Assembly (NCBI GenBank): GCA_030549495.1 | Contig: JAUIRK010000072.1 | Location: 141,093-205,092, forward strand | DNA length: 64,000 nucleotides | Source of the DNA: Nectonema munidae | Taxonomy: Eukaryota; Nematomorpha; Nectonematoida; Nectonematidae | Direction: 5' to 3' | Part shown: one piece after another, positions 59,781 to 64,000 of the stretch | Position numbering within the stretch: position 1 is the first letter of the stretch | Layout: every line of letters starts with the position of its first letter | The notes under the pieces: model-generated | What the model saw: the letters and a program-made list of their open reading frames with translations, nothing else | Told to the model about the DNA's origin: nothing | Databases searched by the model: none | Made by a program: the position numbers and the translations under genes

Positions 59781-62700
59781 TTAGGGTGGGTTGCTTATTA
59801 AAATTTGTTCAATTGATTCTAAAAGAGTAGTGTAAAGTTTCATTAAGTATGGATTATTTAGAATTTGTGATAGTGATGTAAAGGGAGGGTGTCCTTTTCT
59901 TGCAAGAGTTACATTAAGGCGTTCGGTCACGTTAGAGGTACCAGGACAAAAGAAGACAAGGTGGTCCGGGGTTTCAACAACATCGTTGCAGAACCTACAT
60001 AAGTTATTTTCAACTTTTTTTATAAGAAATAAAAATTTTCTGCATAACATGTTGCCTGAAAGCCATCTAAGGGCGATAGGGGGAATAGCCACAATTTTAT
60101 ATTTTTTCAAATCATTTCTAACCCTTAGTACGTTAATGTTGGGGTAATTTTTATAAGTTTTCGTGAGTTGCCATTGTTCAGACCATAGATGATCAAGTTT
60201 TATTTTAACGTAATTATTAATAGACTTACATGATTTTTGAATTGATACTGGCTTGCTATAAAGAGAAGATTTAGCTAGTTCGTCTACGAAGTCGTTACCG
60301 TATATTCCGGAATGACTGGGACATCAGACTATTCGTACAACAAAGAGCTCATTTAATTCTAACAAAAGGCTGAGAATCTTTTCATTTACCAATGTCGATG
60401 ATTTATGTTTAATTGACTTAATTAAGGAGAGAGAATCACAAAAGATAAAAACTAACGAACAATTGTAAAAGTTTGATCTATTATATAACAGATATTCTAA
60501 CGCCGAAATCAAGGCTGTTGATTCAGCTACAAATGATGAGGCTAATGTCCCAATGTTAAAAGATTTAAAGAAGTAAGGCGTTTCCGTATTCCCAAAAAAA
60601 ACAGCAAAAGCGGATGCAGCCTTATCGGATAAACGGTCATATGATCCATCCGTGTATACTAATGGAGCCTTAGAGTGCATACTAGTTTTTTGACAAAATT
60701 TCAACGCGTTAGCCTTAGAAGTGCAAACGGTGATATTTGGAATAAAGTTAACAATTGAAAGGGAGAAAGTTAACGGGGGTGGTTCAAGGACAATAACATC
60801 GGAAAAGTTACATTCGAAGTATTTCTGAAAAAGAGATTGAAATAAGTCATAATTAGAGAAATGCGTGGGTGAGGAGAAGTTTAAACCAAAAGAAAGATAA
60901 TCACGATCCTTTGATATAAAAGACAATTTCTTTGAAATTATCAACTTTTCTAAATAGAGATGAAAAGGAACTGTTGAAGAGGCAATGAGCAATAAATTTT
61001 TAGGCGTAGAGATGTTGACTTTAAGTGCTGTTCTTAAAACCGAAAAAAACAATGAATTGAGCATATTAGAGTATTTGGTTTTTGAAATAATGGTGCCCCA
61101 TGAGGCAATTCCATATGTTAAAGAAGGAATAATGACATTAAAAAGAATTTTTTTGAAAAAAATAAAATTATTAGGCCACTTAAAACCAATGACACCTTTT
61201 ACTCGAGAATAGAGCTTAAAACATTTAGTGTGTTTAAAAATAAAGTTTTCTTGCCAGTTTAATTTAGAATTCAAAAATACCCCTAGATATTTGACAGAAG
61301 AATTTTCAGAAAAGTGAATGTCATTAAACAGTAAGCAAGGAAGTTTCGACCTTTTTCTGCCAAAATTCATAAGTTTGCATTTTTTAAAGTTGAACTTTAA
61401 GTTCAGAATCGCAGCAAACGTTTGTGCTTTATTCAAAATATTATCCAATTTAATCAAATTATATGTCGGGTCCGTGCCTCGAATTCCAATTACAAGGTCA
61501 TCGGAAAAACACTGGTAAAAACAAAAAGAATTCTCTAGGAAATCCAAAAGAGGATTGATCAATATAATGAATAAAAGATCTGACAGGCAGCCCCCTTGAG
61601 GGGTTGAGCAACTTAATGTTTTGAGAACATTAGGTTGATTTCTCAAAAAGATTTTACGATTTGATAAATATGCACGTACAAACTCAATTAGATATAGAGG
61701 AAAATTCATTTGATGCATGTTCCTTATAATACACTTATGACAAGCAGAATTGAAAGCATCTTTAAAATCAATGAAAAACGTTGTCAGATATTCCTGATTT
61801 TTAAAACAAGAGTAAATTGTCGAAGTAATTCGATCGATTGCTAATTCAGCCGATCTACGATAAACATACGCAAATTGAAACTTATTTATACATTTGTATG
61901 CTTCTAGATGGTTGATTATTCTTTTCCTTATAGTTTTCTCACATAATTTGCCAAGGCAGGGTAACAGAGTTATCGGTCTAAAATTTTCAATGTCTTTTGA
62001 TGAGTTCACATTTTTTGGTATGAGAATAACCTCTCCAAGTTTGAAACATTGAGGATAGTATTTCAGCTTAAGAACAGAGTTCATAAGTTTTATAACATAC
62101 GGTTCGATTATGAAGAAAACTCGTTTGATCAGTTTAAATGATATTTTGTCATGGCCTGGGGAAGAGTTGGAGTCAATTGCTTTTAAGCAAAGGTTAAGTT
62201 CATCCGAACTTATGGGTTCAAATTCAACTTCTTTCTGTATGTTTTCAGGTATGTCACATGAGGATTCGCAAGAGAAGATAGTGTCAAGAATATTAGCACC
62301 ATGATTGTTTAGGTTAAAAGGATGATTAAAAACAGGTGAAGACTTTTTATTGCTGTAAGTTAGAATATTTATTTTCTTCCAAACATTTGATGCGTTAAAA
62401 TCTAGAAATTCAGGCCATTTAGATTTTTTGAATTCAAAAATTTTTCTCTTGTAAAGCTTTTTCATATTCAAATAGGCTGAAAGATTTTCTTCACATCTCG
62501 ATTGCCTAAACTTTTTATGAAAGAAGCGTACCTTTTTCCTTAGAGAATGAAGAGCAGGTGTCCAGAATTGGTTTTTTATTTTTATTGTGTAAGAGGAACG
62601 TGCTTCAGCAGTAGAAATGCATTTTGTTAGCGCAGTTGCAAAATCATCGATATCATCATGATTATTTGGAGCATGGCTAAGGATTTGGGTGTCTTGAATA

Positions 62701-63438
62701 AGATTTTGTATATTGCTGATAAGTAAATTTTCGTTAATAATCTTTTTTAGTAGGCAGAGGCAAGCAAGGCTGTACATTCAAATTGAGACTCAAGGCGATA
62801 TAGGCGTGATCTGAAAAACTATATTCATCAAGAATATTCCAAGAATTTATGTACGGAAGCATTTTGTCGCTGCAAATTGTGAGGTCCACGTGAGATTGGT
62901 AATTAGCGTCGGTTCTCAAACTCTTGAAGGTGGGACATGGACTCGAGTCAATAATATGAAGGTTAGATGATACTATTTTATCGTACAAAAGGAAACCCTG
63001 GCTATTAGACTTTGTATCCCAGAACATATGTCGGGCATTGGTATCTCCCATTATTAAAACAAGATCATTAGAGATGGGTGGCAAAATAGAAGAGAAAAAG
63101 AAATTTACGTGGTTGAGAGAATTTGGAGGAAAATAAGCTGCAATACAGAAAAAGCGAATACCTTGAATTGTGACGGCGGCAGTTGTGATATGTGTGTTCG
63201 ATAGTTGTCTAACGATATAGATGTCAAGATTGCTTTTGAATAAAATGCAAGAAAGGCAAGGTAAAGAGCTATAGAGAACAGAGTATGACTTATTAGGAAT
63301 AAAAGGAAAATGATCATTTACAAGATATGGTTCATTAATCAGTATAATGTCATATGCATTATTTTCCAAAAATATAAGTAAGCTATTGAATGCTATGATA
63401 GATTTGCGTAAATTACTTTGTAAAAGCTTAAGAACCAT
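59781..63438 (-). pseudogene. LINE ORF2: APE endonuclease, RT, RNase H
   Basis: From 63,438: endonuclease with LLQSNLRKS, INEPYL, GDTNARHMFWDT and the catalytic YSFSDH (about 62,820). A single frameshift near 62,750 leads into the RT: NSSPGHDKISFKLIKR, FRPITLLPCLGKLCEK, TTFFIDFKDAFNSACH, STPQGGCLSDLLFI and FSDDL in place of the usual YADD. RNase H follows: YTDGSYD, AESTALISAL, FCDSLSLIKS. A TGA at 60,324-60,326 replaces Trp, after which the same frame continues with HSGIYGNDFVDELAKSS and the finger CRFCNDVVETPDHLVFFC to 59,781. Two defects in about 1,220 codons. Enzymes of target-primed retrotransposition. Confidence 0.9.
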
Positions 63439-64000
63439 TAAAATTATTTATAAAGAAGGATAAAGCATTATTACAAAAAGATTCCTGTTCTTTTAGCTTT
63501 TTAATAAATGCCGGACAAGTTTTGCAATCATATGAATGCGGGCCATTACAGTTAGTGCAAGTAGTATTAGCGGCTTTGCAGTCTTTAATAGAATGCCCAA
63601 TTTGGTGCACTTCAGGCACTTAGGAGATTTTGCGTGACAATGAGAAAGGGTGTGTCCAAACTTTCCACAATTTTTGCATATTAAAACCTTTCTTATGTAA
63701 AGTTCAATTGGTAAAGAACAATAACCACAAAAAACATTGGTACACTTAGATAAATAATTGGCAACCTCAGATGTGTTAGGTTCAATAATTGCTAGATTAA
63801 AGTGTTTATTTTTGGGTTCTATGAGTTTAATTAAGTTTACACCCCCAAACTGGTTAATGTAAAAATTACAGTTATTTATTGATTCAACAATATCATTGTG
63901 ATTATTAGTTTTGGCAACACCTTTGATAATAAATCTGGGCTTAAAAACTTTAGTTTCCTCAATATCAAAAGTATTTTTCAGAATGGATGTTGCTATAGAG
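63428..64000 (-). pseudogene. LINE ORF1, partial, three CCHC knuckles
   Basis: The upstream part reads KPRFIIKGVAKTNNHNDIVE and FGGVNLIKLIEP, the small domain that precedes the knuckles in jockey/I-type ORF1. Then come CKNCGKFGHTLSHC, CLKCTKLGHSIKDC and CTNCNGPHSYDC, three CCHC zinc knuckles that bind RNA. One frameshift lies between the first and second knuckle near 63,620. The N-terminus is outside the window. Confidence 0.85.

Larger units (their letters stand above)
59781..64000 (-). mobile_element. Nearly complete RNase H-bearing LINE (I/R1/LOA range)
   Basis: ORF1 (zinc knuckles) runs in from the right edge of the window. ORF2 has APE endonuclease, RT, RNase H and a C-terminal CCHC. 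The two ORFs overlap by a few bases at 63,428-63,438, as is common in this group. The 3' UTR lies left of 59,781; its end and tail were not fixed. Only about three disabling changes were seen over 4.2 kb, so it is the youngest large element here. Confidence 0.9.

Overview
The window looks like invertebrate nuclear DNA, most likely arthropod-type. It is very AT-rich and full of decayed transposons, with a few short, GC-richer exons separated by long introns. Nothing bacterial was seen: no operons, no ribosome-binding sites and no long intact ORFs outside mobile elements. I cannot name the species from sequence alone.

Host genes. Three genes are readable, all on the minus strand. (1) A Tim14/DNAJC19 orthologue (mitochondrial import-motor J-protein) has exons at 47,360-47,312, 44,356-44,266, 42,611-42,541 and 29,844-29,777. 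All four have consensus splice sites, and the last three join in phase. Its 3' intron (about 12.7 kb) is packed with transposons. (2) An NPAT/Mxc-like gene starts at 19,235. Its LisH domain is split by an intron after the LILG motif, and it may end at 13,424 with a poly(A) signal. (3) An unrecognised multi-exon gene lies between about 8,690 and 6,368.

Mobile DNA, left to right. 1.8-5.4 kb: an RTE-like LINE remnant cut by a hAT element with a perfect 8-bp target duplication. 9-12 kb: Tigger and other remnants. 17-18.3 kb: piggyBac and hAT fragments. 21.4-23.3 kb: a 5'-truncated LINE sitting in the loop of an inverted-repeat MITE. 24.5-28.8 kb and 34.0-37.2 kb: two copies of one long non-autonomous hAT, each with its own perfect 8-bp duplication and its own nested insertions. 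One of those insertions carries two satellite-like arrays of about 145 bp. 28.9-29.2 kb: a foldback element. 37.3-39.2 kb: a second piggyBac. 40.4-50.4 kb: hAT elements, two SINE copies and a Penelope-like fragment. 52.3-54.7 kb: a nearly whole piggyBac inserted just after the stop of a MULE (54.7-57.4 kb) that carries an OTU-like domain. 59.8-64.0 kb: a nearly complete LINE with zinc-knuckle ORF1, APE endonuclease, RT and RNase H.

The nesting gives a relative chronology: pairs of filled and empty sites inside the window show which insertion came later. No LTR retrovirus, Polinton, CRISPR array, rRNA gene or canonical tRNA gene was recognised.
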